Part shown: piece after piece, positions 11,656-22,592 of the stretch
How positions within the stretch are numbered: position 1 is the stretch's first letter
Layout: each line of letters starts with the position of its first letter
From: Malacoplasma sp.
Lineage (GTDB): Bacteria > Bacillota_I > Bacilli_A > Mycoplasmatales > Mycoplasmoidaceae
Length of the DNA stretch: 64,000 nt
NCBI GenBank assembly: GCA_021444005.1
Contig: JABUSB010000001.1
Coordinates: 109,253 to 173,252, forward strand
Direction: 5' to 3'
Notes under the pieces: model-generated
What the model was told of the DNA's origin: nothing
The model's input: the letters and a program-made list of their open reading frames with translations, nothing else
Databases searched by the model: none
Program-made: the position numbers and the translations under genes

Positions 11656-14600
11656 ATGCAGATAGTAAAAAAATTCTTTAAATTTTTTGCGAGTCTATTA
11701 AGAAGTATTAAAACAGGATTTGTTCACCTGTTTAAATACTTCAATTTTTCTGCACAACTAAAAGGTGGGAAAGCCTTTCGGGTTATTTTCTTTTTTCTAA
11801 TATATGCAGTTTCGGTTGTTGGGATTGTTTTTGGTTTATTAAACTTAGGTAATAATAACCAAAAAAGAGGGTTGTTTGGAAATTCATATGATGTGACTTA
11901 TAAAGTTGCAATCCCGAATAATTATGATGAAGCACAAGCGAAAATGCTAGTAGACAACACTACTCAAAGATTTGCAAAGTTCTTATTATACAAAGGTGTT
12001 GTTTTTAATAACATCGCGAGCGAAACCACACTAAATAGTGCTGACAACACATATACTGGAAATATTTATGTTTCCTATAATGATGTTTCAACATATTATG
12101 ATGATGAATTCAAAAACTCTACTACTAAAGGATATTACGATATTGACCCTAACCGTTACGGATTAACAAATGGAGTAAGTAATACTTTATCAGTTTGGTA
12201 TTTTAACCCTGCACAAACTACAGTTAGAGATGTATATACATATTCCAATCCATCAACTGGAACTAGAACTAACCAAGTTTTAACTACAACTGACTTTAAC
12301 TATTCATCTGCACAAACAGATTCAAGAAAAAGTGGTGAAAATGCACAAGATTTGAATAATTATGGAATTACATTAAAGTTAAATGGAAGTTCATATGAAT
12401 ATTTAGATGAAGCTGGATTGAGTGCTTTTAAGAGCCAAGCATCAGATAGCAATGGGTCTACTGTTGCTAAAACTTCAGATGTGCAATGGGTTGTGTTTCA
12501 AAATATTGACCAATTGGTTAATTTATTAAATTATGCAAAATATGTTTCAATGAATTACCATTTCTATTCTGGTACTGCAACAACTGGTTTTTCAAAAGAA
12601 ACGCAAACTAAGTGAAAAATTTATTATGATAATTTAAAATCAATTAACTCTAATTTAGTAACGTGGGCTGACGCATCAATTGGAGTTGATAGTGGCAATA
12701 ACAATAATGTAGATACAAATGTATTAAGTAATATTGGAGTAAATGCAATTACACCACAATATTTAATGATTTGTTACGAACACGCTTTAGGAAATGATAC
12801 AGTATCAACTGCTACTAATTACCCAAACATTGATAAAGACGGAAGCTCAAGTCTATTAGATGTAGTTAAAAGTTATGTAGTTGGTGTAGTTTCAAAAGTT
12901 AACTACAAACAATGGTTTCCAAGCATTACTTCTGAAAGCAGTACCATTTCTGGTACTAATGTTTCAAGTTTTAGTATCCAACCATATGCTTACCAAAGTA
13001 ATGAATATACATCTTCTTCTGGTTCTGATTCATCAAGCGGCAGCTCTAGTGATTCAAGTAGCTCTACAGATGCACAAAGAAAATCAAGTCAATCTGCATT
13101 TTTAAATACCTTCCAAAATTTTTCATTACCAACTAATTTTTATACTTTAACCCAACAGTCTTCAACTTACACTGCATCTGATTTACCTTCAATTCGTTTA
13201 AGTTTTGAGCAAAACAGTGATGCAAGTCCATCTGATTCTAATCACCAAAACAATACATTAACAAATGCAGCATCGAATAACTCAATTCAAAATGCAACCC
13301 GAAATACTTCGTATTATTTTGGGGTTAATGGTTGGGTTTCAAATCCATTTATTGAAAATAGTACGATTGATAAAATATCAAGCTATAACTCAATGTTTTT
13401 AGCTTCGGGAATTATCTTGTTATTAATTGGAATTGTCGTTTCTTTAATATACCGAGTACCTGGAGTTGCAGCTGCATTTGCAATTATAGCTTCATTTGGA
13501 TTTTCATTATCACTATTAGTTGTTTTAAAAATTGATATCTCAATTTCTTCACTACTTGCTTTATTTATTGGCACAATTGTTTCAATAATGAGTGTTTCAA
13601 TGGTAATGGAGCGGGTACGAAGGTTGATCAAACAAAAAAACTCTGTATTTGATTCACTCCAAATTGCAATTAAAAAATCAATGCTTTCTGTACTTGATCT
13701 AAATGTTGTGATAATGGTTATAGGGTTAAGTATCTTCTTCATTGCAAAAGGGGAGCTGACCACAATGGGAATCACTTTACTATTAAGTGGACTACTATCA
13801 TTAGGTACTTCTTTTATTTACTTTTTGCTACCACTATATGCTTATAGTGGATTCCAATTTAGTTGGAATTTGAGAGCAAATTTCTGAAGTGTTAGTGACA
13901 AATTAAAAAAACATAAATACAATTTACACTTTAAACCTAAATTGTGGTCAATCATCTGAGTTGTAGTTATTGTGCTTGTCATCATTGCTGCTATTGTTTA
14001 TGGAACTGTGGGGTTAAATCACACTTTATACAAAAATGGAACGTTTATGTATATTACGTTGTTAGCAAACAATGATGCACAAAATTCAGTTATTACCAAT
14101 TCAAATGGTTTAATTGATGCAATTAAAACTGCACTCGGAAATGGGTGAGATTTATCATTTAAAAACGTTTCTGAATACGACTCGGGTTTTGGAAACAATG
14201 CAGTTGGGTATTATTACGTAATTGTGCAAGGCTTTAATGCAAATCCTTTCACTGCTTCCCAAATTGCTTCAACGTTATCCAATTCTGTAACATCACAATA
14301 TTCAGATGCAACATTAGCAAATGCAATCTTAAATAACATTTCAGTGTTTGATGTTAACCAAACATTGCTAACAGATATGTTTTTATCTGGAATGTATGCA
14401 ATGTTAGCCGCATTTGGATTTCTATCAATCTATTTTGCAATTAGATTGAATGTATTAACGATAATTCCGATATTTATCACAAATACACTATTAATGTTAT
14501 TATCTGTTGGATTAAGTTATTTATTCCAATTTAACATTGATATCTTATTTATTTATGTAATGTTATACGCATCAACAATTTCAATGTGTACTAGTGTAAT

Positions 14601-14976
14601 GTTCATTTCAGTTACAAAATCGAGAATGACTGGTAAGAAAACATTTGAGAAAGAAAAAATTCAAGTCTTTATTTTAAATAATATTCGTAGCTTAACAAAT
14701 CTAATATACTTAATTTGTGGGGTTAATATAGTAATTTTTGCTTTCCTTGCTGCATTAATTTCACAATCTGTTGAATTAACAATGGTAAATATTATGATTG
14801 TTAACTTAATTACAACACTATTGGCTTTCTTTTTAATCGCTCATCTTTATTATTTTGTAATTTTAATTAAGCAAAAATATACAATGAGTATTTCCAATTT
14901 ATTCAATACAAATGTTTCTAAAAAAATTCAAGAAACTGATGAACAACTTATTATGGGAATTAATAAATTTTATTAG
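11656..14976 (+). CDS. secDF: SecDF protein-export membrane protein (fused SecD-SecF)
   Basis: 1,106 residues. SecDF uses the proton motive force to pull preproteins through SecYEG. Layout seen: one helix at about 45-70, a very large Ser/Thr-rich ectodomain to about 575, five helices at about 578-740 (SecD part, ending VLDLNVVIMV..LSIFFIAKG..TTMGITLLLSGLLSLGTS), then a second unit with a helix near 765-790, a shorter ectodomain and five helices at about 905-1090 (SecF part). The ectodomain is larger and more divergent than in typical SecDF. It is followed by apt with 11 bases between. The identification rests on the helix pattern and the conserved D-x-N segment in helix 4 of the SecD half. 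Confidence 0.85.
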
Positions 14977-14987
14977 GAGACAAATAA

Positions 14988-15506
14988 ATGGATTATCAAG
15001 ATATAAAAAATTCAATTATTACAATTGAAGATTTCCCCAAAAAAGGAATTAGTTTTAAAGATATTTCACCTTTATTTTTAGATCCTAAAAAAGTTGAATT
15101 TGTAATTGATGAAATGGCTAATTTTGCAAAAACAATTGACTTTGATTGCATTGTTGCACCCGAATCTCGTGGTTTCTTATTTGGGCTTCCATTAGCCTTA
15201 AAAATGAAAAAACCTTTTGTATTAGTTCGTAAAAAAGGGAAACTACCACGAGAAGTTGTGAGTGAATCATATAACTTAGAATATGGAGTTGCAACTTTAG
15301 AAATTACAAAAGATGCAGTTGCCCCTAATTCTAAAGCGTTAATTGTAGATGATTTAATTGCAACTGGGGGGACTACAATTGCAATTCAAAATATTTTAAC
15401 AAAATTGAATGTATCAGCTGTTGGGCAAGTTTATTTAATCGAACTTTTCGGACTTGCAGATCATTCTAAATTGCAAGGAAAATTCTTCTCATTAATCAAA
15501 ATGTAA
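14988..15506 (+). CDS. apt: Adenine phosphoribosyltransferase
   Basis: 172 residues, normal length. Converts adenine and PRPP to AMP. Diagnostic sequences are the N-terminal FPKKGISFKDISPLF, the APESRGFLFG block, VRKKGKLPRE and the PRPP loop ALIVDDLIATGGTT. A RBS AGGAGA precedes the ATG. It is 11 bases after secDF, an association also common elsewhere (secDF-apt). Confidence 0.96.
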   Translation: MDYQDIKNSIITIEDFPKKGISFKDISPLFLDPKKVEFVIDEMANFAKTIDFDCIVAPESRGFLFGLPLALKMKKPFVLVRKKGKLPREVVSESYNLEYGVATLEITKDAVAPNSKALIVDDLIATGGTTIAIQNILTKLNVSAVGQVYLIELFGLADHSKLQGKFFSLIKM

Positions 15507-15529
15507 ATTAAGTTTAATTTACAAATTTG

Positions 15530-15568
15530 GACAAAGTGTTTTGGTAACTCAAGACACTTTGTTTTTTA
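15530..15568 (+). terminator. Terminator after apt
   Basis: ACAAAGTGT (15531-15539), loop, ACACTTTGT (15554-15562) then TTTTT. Confidence 0.85.
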
Positions 15569-15608
15569 TTTGTCATCTATATTAAAATTTTTACAAGAAT
15601 ATTTGTAT

Positions 15609-16223
15609 ATGAATAACCATTTATATTTGTTTGACCAAAAACTAAGAGAGAAGTATCCCCATATTTTAGGAATTGATGAAGTAGGGCGTGGGTGTGTTGC
15701 TGGTCCATTAGTCGTTTGCGGACTAATTTTAAATCCTGAATTTTACCACCCACTTATTAAAGATAGTAAGCAAATTAAATCAATTGCATTGCGTAAAGAA
15801 TTGAAAGAGATTATTTTAGATAATGCTTTACATTATGAAACAATTGTTTTTAGTGCAAGTCAAGTTGATGTATTGAATCCAAAGCAAGCTTCAAGAAATG
15901 GAATGCAAACCATTGCTTTGAAATTGATTAACCATTTTGATTTATGTCTTACCGATTATGAAAAAATCTCAGGTTTAAAAAAACCACAAATTAATTTAGT
16001 TAAAGGAGATAACATTAGTTTTAGTATTAGTTGTGCTTCAATTGTTGCCAAATCAATTCGAGATAAACTAATGCAAGAGCTTGATAGTTTATATCCCGAA
16101 TTTGAGTTTAATAAGAACCAAGGTTATTTGACTAAACAACACCAAATTGTTTTGCAAAAACTAAAACCAATTCAAGGAGTGCACCGCTTCTCTTACAAAC
16201 CAATTGCAAAACTTATTAAGTAA
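15609..16223 (+). CDS. rnhB: Ribonuclease HII
   Basis: 204 residues from the ATG at 15609. RNase HII cuts RNA in RNA-DNA hybrids and removes misincorporated ribonucleotides. The catalytic motif GIDEVGRG (Asp23, Glu24) opens the domain, followed by AGPLVVCGLIL and KDSKQIK. SCASIVAKSIRD carries further conserved residues, and LYPEFEFNKNQGY with the H-x-Q-x-L continuation matches the family end. A TTG at 15570 in frame would add 13 residues, but it lies against the apt terminator and adds nothing conserved. Confidence 0.93.
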   Translation: MNNHLYLFDQKLREKYPHILGIDEVGRGCVAGPLVVCGLILNPEFYHPLIKDSKQIKSIALRKELKEIILDNALHYETIVFSASQVDVLNPKQASRNGMQTIALKLINHFDLCLTDYEKISGLKKPQINLVKGDNISFSISCASIVAKSIRDKLMQELDSLYPEFEFNKNQGYLTKQHQIVLQKLKPIQGVHRFSYKPIAKLIK

Positions 16224-16348
16224 TATGTTGTGTATGATTGTTTTAAAAATAACTTTTTTCACATTAAATAAAATCTTTATCTAAAACTAACTAAAATATG
16301 TATTAGTAAAAAGATTACTTATTTTATAAATAAAAGGTTTTGTTTATT

Positions 16349-17185
16349 ATGTATGTAAAATATGTTTATTTTGATTTAGATGGAACACTAGTACCAGATG
16401 GTGTTTCAATTTCTAATCGAACTTTGCTAGCAATTGAATATTTAAAGAGTAAAGGAATCAAGGTTGGGATTGCCACTGGGAGAAGCTTATTCTTTACAGA
16501 TTATTTTGCAAATCTATTAAATGTTAATTTACCCTTAATTTGTGCTAATGGTGCATGAACGTTAACTCCAAAAGATTTTTTAACCCTTGAAACAATTTTT
16601 ATTAATGATCAAGCTTTGCAAAAATTAATTAATTATTTTGAAGCTGAGCAAAAAGATTTTTTAGTTTACACAACTTCAGGAATTTTTACAACTAGTGTCA
16701 ACTTAGAATTTTTTAAAAGATTATCAGGATTTATTCAAAAAAATGTTGAGAATAAAACAAAATCAAAATTCAACTTTGAAATGCGACAACTAAACTCATT
16801 TGATGAGTTTAAAAAACTAAGTGTCCTAAAGGTATTAATTAACTATAGTGATGTACAAGAAAAAATAAAATATGAAAAGTTTTTAAGTTCATTTAGTGAT
16901 TTAAACTTTGATATTTCCCCAAACAGTAAAATATTTGATATTTATAATGCTGATACTGATAAAGGAAAAGCTATTATGAAAGTAGTGGAAAACAAACGCT
17001 TTTTCAAACGCGATATGATGGTATTTGGTGATAATGAAAATGACCTTAAAATGTTTGCTGCATTTCCAGCAAACGCGGTTGCTTTAAAAAATGCTGAATA
17101 CAACGTTAGAAAAGCTGCAAAATACACAACTGATTTTACTTGTCAACAAGAAGGAGTTGCTGACTTCATTTTCAAAAGATTTTAG
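16349..17185 (+). CDS. HAD-superfamily phosphatase, Cof type
   Basis: 278 residues. Motif I is YFDLDGTLV with Asp9 and Asp11, motif II lies in VGIATGRS, and motifs III-IV are in KGKAIM and VFGDNENDLKMF. A cap domain sits between. Cof-type enzymes dephosphorylate small phosphorylated metabolites such as sugar phosphates and cofactors, with loose specificity; the substrate here is not deducible. AAGG lies 11 bases before the ATG. A TTG nine bases upstream is less likely. The gene has its own upstream gap and no partner. Confidence 0.9.
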
Positions 17186-17410
17186 TTAACCAATTCAAAT
17201 TATTTGTTTAAGACCACAAAATATTTGAATTTCAAGATTTATATTAAAAATAACTGTTTCGGTAATATTTTAGGAAAACAGTCCCCAGCATTGTCTTTTT
17301 TTTTTTTTTTTGTAATAAGATATAGATACTTAGGGAAAAAGGAAATAAAACATTCTATATTTTTTTGTCTCTAAGTATACTTAAATTTATATAGTAATAG
17401 GAGTAATTCT
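17186..17410 (+). promoter_or_regulatory. Control region of the LRR-like surface gene: hairpin, T16 tract, inverted repeat
   Basis: Contains ACTGTTT...AAACAGT (about 17252-17280), possibly the end of the HAD gene transcript, then an uninterrupted T16 at 17296-17311. An inverted repeat follows: TACTTAGGGA (17327-17336) with TCTCTAAGTA (17368-17377), one G-T mismatch. Candidate -10 elements are TATACT (17376-17381) and TATAGT (17390-17395), and AGGAG (17399-17403) precedes the ATG. Slippage of the T tract could alter promoter geometry if the promoter lies near it; this is not shown. Confidence 0.45.
17296..17311. repeat. Homopolymer T16
   Basis: Sixteen T in a row, about 100 bases before the start of a surface-protein gene. 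It is the longest homopolymer I noticed in the window. Such tracts upstream of mycoplasma surface genes can change length and expression (the vlp genes of M. hyorhinis are the known case). Confidence 0.6.
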
Positions 17411-19018
17411 ATGAAAAAAACTAAATTATCTAAAAAAAGAAAACTATTATTATCAGGAATCGGAGCTTTCTCTCTAGCTGCTGTTTCTGTTGGTGTTGGT
17501 GTGCCGATGGCGACTTCTTCCCAATCTGCAACAACCTCTACAGCAACTGCTACTAAAACTGCTTCAAGTGACTTTACATTTAATGAAAACGGGACTGTAA
17601 CTACTAAAAACTTAGTATTCAGTTCTTCTGATTTAACAGCTGATGCTAACACTGTTACAAAATCTTCTGTATTACAAGCTGCAACTGAAACAGAAACTGT
17701 AGACGCAAAAGCTGATGCTAAAGCAGATGCAACAACTGCTACTGAAGACAAATGAAGTAAAACTGAACAAGTTACAACTCAAAGTGGTGAAAAGAAAGAT
17801 ATCCTAGTTTCTAAAGTTTATGATAACAACCGTAAATTTATGCCAATCCTAGCTTATGACAACGGTACTGATTATTATGGATACAACAACAGTAGAAGCA
17901 ATGATGATTTCTGATTCTATGATTATCCGGGATGAACTAGAACTAAATTATCATTAAACTACACTACAAATGGTACTAATTTATACCAATATACTGCTAC
18001 TAAAGAATTAGTAGATTCTGGAGTTAAATTAGAAACTCAAAATGTTAAATTCCTAGTAGTTTCAATGACTAAGGTATTAGACCTATTTGGTGAAAATGGA
18101 GCTAAAGCACAACTTGAAAAAATCTTAACTTCATCTAAAGATGTACAATACATTCAATTTAAAGAATTAAGTGATTGAAACGTTGATTTAGTACCTGATC
18201 TATCATCTTATACTAATATTAAAAAATTAGATCTTGTTGGATTAGATGGTGGAAGATTTACAACTTTAGGAAATCTTAAAATGCCTGAATCTGTTGAAGA
18301 ATTATCAATTTATGGACCAGATTTAAAAGCAATTGACCCACTACAATTACCTAAGAATGCTGCATTAATTTATGACTTAGGAAATGGTGCTACATTTGAT
18401 GTAATTGATTTAAGTAAACACAAAGACTTAACTACAGAACAATTGCAAGAAGCAGTAAATGCAGTTTATAGCCAAAGAATTAATGAACGTGGTTTCCAAT
18501 CTAACTTTGCTGGTGGATACATCTATTCATGAAACTTAAGAGGAACCGGAGTGACTTCATTTAATGATGTTGAAGTTCCTGAATTGAATGATGGTACAGG
18601 ACGTTTCTACATTGATTATGTAGCTGTTGAATCTTCTGGAATTAAAGATGGTGTTGTTAACGAAACAATTAACAATACTGACAAACCTTCAAACGACTCA
18701 AGAATTAGTCAATGATATGACTGAAATACTGAATCTGGTTGATCAACAGTTAAAACAGTAAACGTTGCTGTTAAAGACAATGCTAAAGTTGATGATGCTA
18801 ACTTTGATAATGTAGTTAACGAAATTGTAAGTTTCTTAAACAAATATACAAATGTTAAAACTATTGATATTAGTAAAATCCAATTTAGTGGCAAGAAAAC
18901 TGCTAACGACTTAAAAGAAGCATTAACAAGTGCAATTAATGCAAAATATGCTGATCCAGTTACTGGAAAAGGACCAGATATTACAATCGTTACAGCAGCT
19001 GATGCTACTACTAAATAA
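17411..19018 (+). CDS. Surface protein with leucine-rich-repeat-like region
   Basis: 535 residues. The start has AGGAG seven bases upstream. A basic N-terminus and a hydrophobic stretch (about residues 10-32) form a signal peptide or anchor, without a lipobox Cys. A Thr/Ala/Ser-rich spacer follows. Residues about 235-345 show LRR-like spacing (SYTNIKKLDLVGLDG, then SVEELSIYGPDLKAI, then LPKNAALIYD). The C-terminal part (about 400-535) is Asp/Asn/Lys-rich with a repeat of the ITNIV..INAKY type seen at about 345-360 (LQEAVNAVYSQ). The N-terminus resembles the broken gene at the left edge in style (GVGVPMATS versus GVVVPSVAVS). Probably an exposed antigen or adhesin; no specific function can be given. 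UGA codons interrupt the gene only under the standard code. Confidence 0.75.
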
Positions 19019-19049
19019 TTCACACAAAAATTTAACTTAACCTAAAAAT

Positions 19050-19088
19050 AAAAAACTCATTCTCACTAATGTGGGATGGGTTTTTTAT
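19050..19088 (+). terminator. Terminator after the LRR-like gene
   Basis: AAAACTCATTCTCAC, loop TAAT, GTGGGATGGGTTTTTT; the stem includes G-U pairs. Confidence 0.75.
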
Positions 19089-19280
19089 TTGTTTTTATTT
19101 CGAGATTAACCTTCTTAAAATATAGTAATAAAATCACCTAATTAATGATAGAATTAATAAGTCACATTGATTTTTAAGATTGCTGATACACCAATATTAG
19201 TTGTCGGGAATATCAGGGAACTTATTGTCAGTGGAAAATTGGTTAAAAACCAAAGTATTTGTAAAAGGACAACTATAAAA

Positions 19281-19589
19281 ATGAAAAACGAAATGAAAAT
19301 TAAACTATTTTCTTACGACCATCGCTTACTTGATAGTTCAGTTAAGAAAATCGTTAAAACTTCAGTAGATTCGGGTGCTAAAGTTAAAGGACCAGTCCCG
19401 CTTCCTACTAAAAAAGAAGTGTTTACAATTTGTCGTTCTCCACATGTAAACAAACCTTCTCGAGAACAATTTGAAAGAAGAACGCACCAACGTTTAATTA
19501 TTCTGACTAATACAAATGAAAAAACAAAACAAAACTTAAAAAATGTTTCAATTCCAGCTGGTGTGGATATTCAAATCACTTTACGCTAA
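19281..19589 (+). CDS. rpsJ: Ribosomal protein S10 (uS10)
   Basis: 102 residues. 30S head protein, first gene of the S10-spc-alpha superoperon. Recognised from [26 protein letters not shown] and the loop [19 protein letters not shown]. The ATG at 19281 gives the normal length; the frame is open upstream but not conserved there. AAAGGA lies about 11 bases upstream. The leader contains a small hairpin TTGGTT-AAA-AACCAA (19239-19253); no known S10 leader is recognisable. Confidence 0.97.
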   Translation: MKNEMKIKLFSYDHRLLDSSVKKIVKTSVDSGAKVKGPVPLPTKKEVFTICRSPHVNKPSREQFERRTHQRLIILTNTNEKTKQNLKNVSIPAGVDIQITLR

Positions 19590-19615
19590 TTATTTGTTGA
19601 TAAAGGAAATTTATT

Positions 19616-20377
19616 ATGAAAATGATTTTAGGTAAAAAAGTTGGAATGACACAAATCTTTTTAGAAGATGGGAAAAGAATTCCAGTTACTGTAATCCACG
19701 CTGAACCCAATGTTGTATTAGAAAATAAAACACAAGAAAAAAACGGTTATGTAGCTACTAAAATTGGTTATCAAAAAACAGAAGATAAACAATTAAATAA
19801 ACCCCAAGTTAATTATTTTAAAAAATTAAAACAAACTCCTTTCAAACACATTAAAGAATTTAAGAATGTGAGTGGTTATAATGTGGGGGATAAAATTGCT
19901 GTTGACACTTTCAATTCTGGAGATTGTATTGATGCACAAGCAATTTCTAAGGGTAAAGGATTTACAGGTGCAATTAAAAGATGGAACTTTAAAATTGGGC
20001 CTCTAAGTCATGGTGCTGGATACCCACACCGTTACCAAGGGTCAATCTCATTTGGACGTGGGGGTACTCAAGGGCAAAGAGTACCAAAAGGACAAAGAAT
20101 GGCAGGACATTACGGTCACGAATTAGTCACAATTGCAAACCTTGTTGTGGTTAATGTAGAACTTGAAAAAAACTTAATCTTAATCAAAGGTAGTGTACCA
20201 GGGCCAATTAACTCTTTAGTGTTGTTAAAAACAACTACTAAGAGCAAAAAAAGTGTGGAGCCTTACAAATTATTTGTCCCAAAAGACAATAAACCAAAAG
20301 TAGAAGCTGTTACTGCTAATGCTGAAAACAATGATGTGCAAAATGCTGACAATGATAAAAAGGAAGGAGCTAAATAA
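19616..20377 (+). CDS. rplC: Ribosomal protein L3 (uL3)
   Basis: 253 residues. 50S protein near the peptidyl transferase centre. Starts [15 protein letters not shown]; the conserved loop with [13 protein letters not shown] and [17 protein letters not shown] is present. The last ~35 residues are an Asn/Asp/Lys-rich tail not seen in Escherichia coli L3 (209 residues). Its TAA overlaps the next ATG by one base (translational coupling). Confidence 0.97.
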   Translation: MKMILGKKVGMTQIFLEDGKRIPVTVIHAEPNVVLENKTQEKNGYVATKIGYQKTEDKQLNKPQVNYFKKLKQTPFKHIKEFKNVSGYNVGDKIAVDTFNSGDCIDAQAISKGKGFTGAIKRWNFKIGPLSHGAGYPHRYQGSISFGRGGTQGQRVPKGQRMAGHYGHELVTIANLVVVNVELEKNLILIKGSVPGPINSLVLLKTTTKSKKSVEPYKLFVPKDNKPKVEAVTANAENNDVQNADNDKKEGAK

Positions 20378-21018
20378 TGAGTCAAGTTAAATTGATTAAA
20401 GACTTGTTAGGTAATAGCGAACAAGTCGAACTTAAAAACAAAAAACTTTTTATCAAAAACCAAGATATTAGTCAGCAAGAAATGTTTAATGCAGTATTGG
20501 TAGAAGAAGCAAATGCACGCCAAAGCACAGCATCTACCCTTAACAAATCTGAAGTTAGAGGGGGTGGAAGAAAACCATACCGCCAAAAACATACAGGACG
20601 TGCTCGACAAGGGTCAATTCGAAACCCGCATTATGTTGGTGGGGGAAGAGCATTTGGACCAACTCCTGAAAAGAATTACAAACTAAAACAAAATGCTAAA
20701 GCTTACAAACTAGCTTTCCAGTCTGCAATGACTTTAAAACTAAATGCTAACAACCTTAATTTGTTAACAAATAAAATTGAGATGAAAAAACCATCTACAA
20801 AAACAATTGCTAAAATGTTGGACAAAGTAGAATATTCGAATAAAAAAGTTTTATTTGTAATTAATGATAAAAACGAATTCTTTTTAAAATCTTGCCAAAA
20901 CTTACAAAAAGTAGTTTCTAAAATGTGAAACCAAGTTTCTGTCAGAGACGTTTTAAATAGTGATGTTGCTGTTTTTCAAGAAGATGCATTTAACAAAGTA
21001 AGTGAGGTGTTTGCATAA
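20377..21018 (+). CDS. rplD: Ribosomal protein L4 (uL4)
   Basis: 213 residues including one UGA Trp near the end (20926). 50S exit-tunnel protein. The conserved tunnel loop is clear (VRGGGRKPYRQKHTGRARQG, then RNPHYVGGGRAFGPTPEKNY). GAAGGAG precedes the start. Start and stop both overlap their neighbours by one base. Confidence 0.97.
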
Positions 21019-21416
21019 TGGATTTATTAAGTGTAATTATCAAACCAGTACATTCTGAAAAAACCTATTTTCTAAGAAATTTAGAACCCAAAAAATATGT
21101 TTTTGAAGTTAATAAAGATGCCAACAAATATGAAATTAATATGGCATTCCAATTAATTTATGGAATTGTACCTTTAAAAATAAATGTATTGAAAAGAAAG
21201 CCAGTACCAACACGAACGGGTACAAGAAAACCGGGAAGCACTAAACTTAAAAAATTTGCTTACATCACTTTGCCAATCGGAGTTGATATTCAATTAGAAG
21301 AAGATGCAACTGATAAAAACAAAGATAAAAAAGAAGCTAAAGCTGAGAAAAAAGAAGAAAAGAAACTTGTTGGTAAACTAACTAAAATTGGTAAAAAACA
21401 AGAAGAGAAAAAATAA
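21018..21416 (+). CDS. rplW: Ribosomal protein L23 (uL23) with Lys/Glu-rich tail
   Basis: 132 residues. 50S protein at the tunnel exit that docks trigger factor and SRP. The core (about 1-95) has IIKPVHSEKTYFL, VFEVNKDANKYEI and the loop RTGTRKPGS. The last ~37 residues are a charged Lys/Glu tail, probably helical and solvent exposed. ATG overlaps the L4 stop. Confidence 0.95.
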   Translation: MDLLSVIIKPVHSEKTYFLRNLEPKKYVFEVNKDANKYEINMAFQLIYGIVPLKINVLKRKPVPTRTGTRKPGSTKLKKFAYITLPIGVDIQLEEDATDKNKDKKEAKAEKKEEKKLVGKLTKIGKKQEEKK

Positions 21417-21445
21417 ATTAGGCGAAAAACATAAAGGATGCAAAT

Positions 21446-22285
21446 ATGCCAATTAAACGAGTAAAGTCACGAAGTAGTGGTGTTAGACAAACTATTATCA
21501 TTGACTATAAAAAAGTTTTATCAGACTCAAAACCCACTAAAGCATTAATGCTTTCTAAAAAGAAAAATGCAGGACGTAACAACACTGGTAAAATTACTGT
21601 TCGTCACCATGGTGGGGGATACAAAAAGAAATATCGGGTTATCGATTTTAAAAGAGATAAGATTAACAAAATTGCTCGAGTTAAATCGATTGAATACGAC
21701 CCAAACAGAACCGCTTTTATTTCATTAGTTTCATATGAAGACGGAGAAAAAAGATATATTCTAGCTCCTAAAGGAATTAAAGTAGGGGATGTAATATTGT
21801 CAAGTAACAAACAAATTGACATTAAAGTTGGGAATGCAATGCCAATTAGTTTAATCCCTGAAGGTACGTTTGTCCACAACATTGAATTATATCCTGGACG
21901 GGGTGGTCAAATGATCCGCTCTGCTGGAAGTAGTGCCCAAATTTTAGGGAAAGACGAAACTGGAAACTATATGGTTGTTAAATTGTCTTCTGGAGAAGTG
22001 CGAAAAATCCCTAATAAATGTATGGCAACTGTGGGGATTGTATCAAATGACGACCACAACCTAGTGGTTATTGGGAAAGCTGGAATTAACCGACACAAAG
22101 GAATCAGACCTACAGTGCGTGGGTCTGCAATGAATCCAAATGATCACCCACATGGTGGTGGTGAAGGACGTAGCCCTGTAGGACACGATGCACCAAGAAC
22201 GCCATGGGGTAAAAGACATATGGGTGTTAAAACAAGACATAATAAAAAAGCTTCAAATGCATTAATAATGAGACGTAGAAAGTAG
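21446..22285 (+). CDS. rplB: Ribosomal protein L2 (uL2)
   Basis: 279 residues, normal length. Primary 23S-binding protein essential for subunit association and peptidyl transfer. Conserved [20 protein letters not shown] and the C-terminal [19 protein letters not shown] with the functionally important His are intact. AAAGGATG precedes the start. Confidence 0.98.
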   Translation: MPIKRVKSRSSGVRQTIIIDYKKVLSDSKPTKALMLSKKKNAGRNNTGKITVRHHGGGYKKKYRVIDFKRDKINKIARVKSIEYDPNRTAFISLVSYEDGEKRYILAPKGIKVGDVILSSNKQIDIKVGNAMPISLIPEGTFVHNIELYPGRGGQMIRSAGSSAQILGKDETGNYMVVKLSSGEVRKIPNKCMATVGIVSNDDHNLVVIGKAGINRHKGIRPTVRGSAMNPNDHPHGGGEGRSPVGHDAPRTPWGKRHMGVKTRHNKKASNALIMRRRK

Positions 22286-22300
22286 AGAAGAGGTAATAAG

Positions 22301-22582
22301 ATGTCAAGAAGTTCAAAAAAAGGACCTTATGTAGAAGAATCTCTAATGAAAAAGGTTGAACAAATGGTTAAAGCAGAACGTAAAAAACCAATCAAAACAT
22401 GATCGAGACGAAGCACAATCTTCCCTAATTTTGTGGGATTAACATTTGAAGTACATAATGGTCGTTCATTTACTAATGTGTATGTAACAGAAGATATGAT
22501 TGGTCACAAGTTGGGTGAATTTGCACTTACAAGAACTTTCAAACAACACACAAGTAACCGTAAGGATTTAGTAAAGAAATAA
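22301..22582 (+). CDS. rpsS: Ribosomal protein S19 (uS19)
   Basis: 93 residues. 30S head protein contacting S13. [40 protein letters not shown] and [16 protein letters not shown] match the family. One UGA Trp. AGAGGTAA precedes the start; 10 bases separate it from rplV. Confidence 0.97.
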
Positions 22583-22592
22583 GGAGTAAACA

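Noticed and set aside
16224-16348. tRNA genes in the intergenic gaps
   Set aside because: No cloverleaf with a GTTCRA-type T arm was found in any gap of the window.
19019-19280. HrcA/CIRCE or other known operator before rpsJ
   Set aside because: No TTAGCACTC-N9-GAGTGCTAA or similar; only a terminator and a small 6-bp hairpin are seen.
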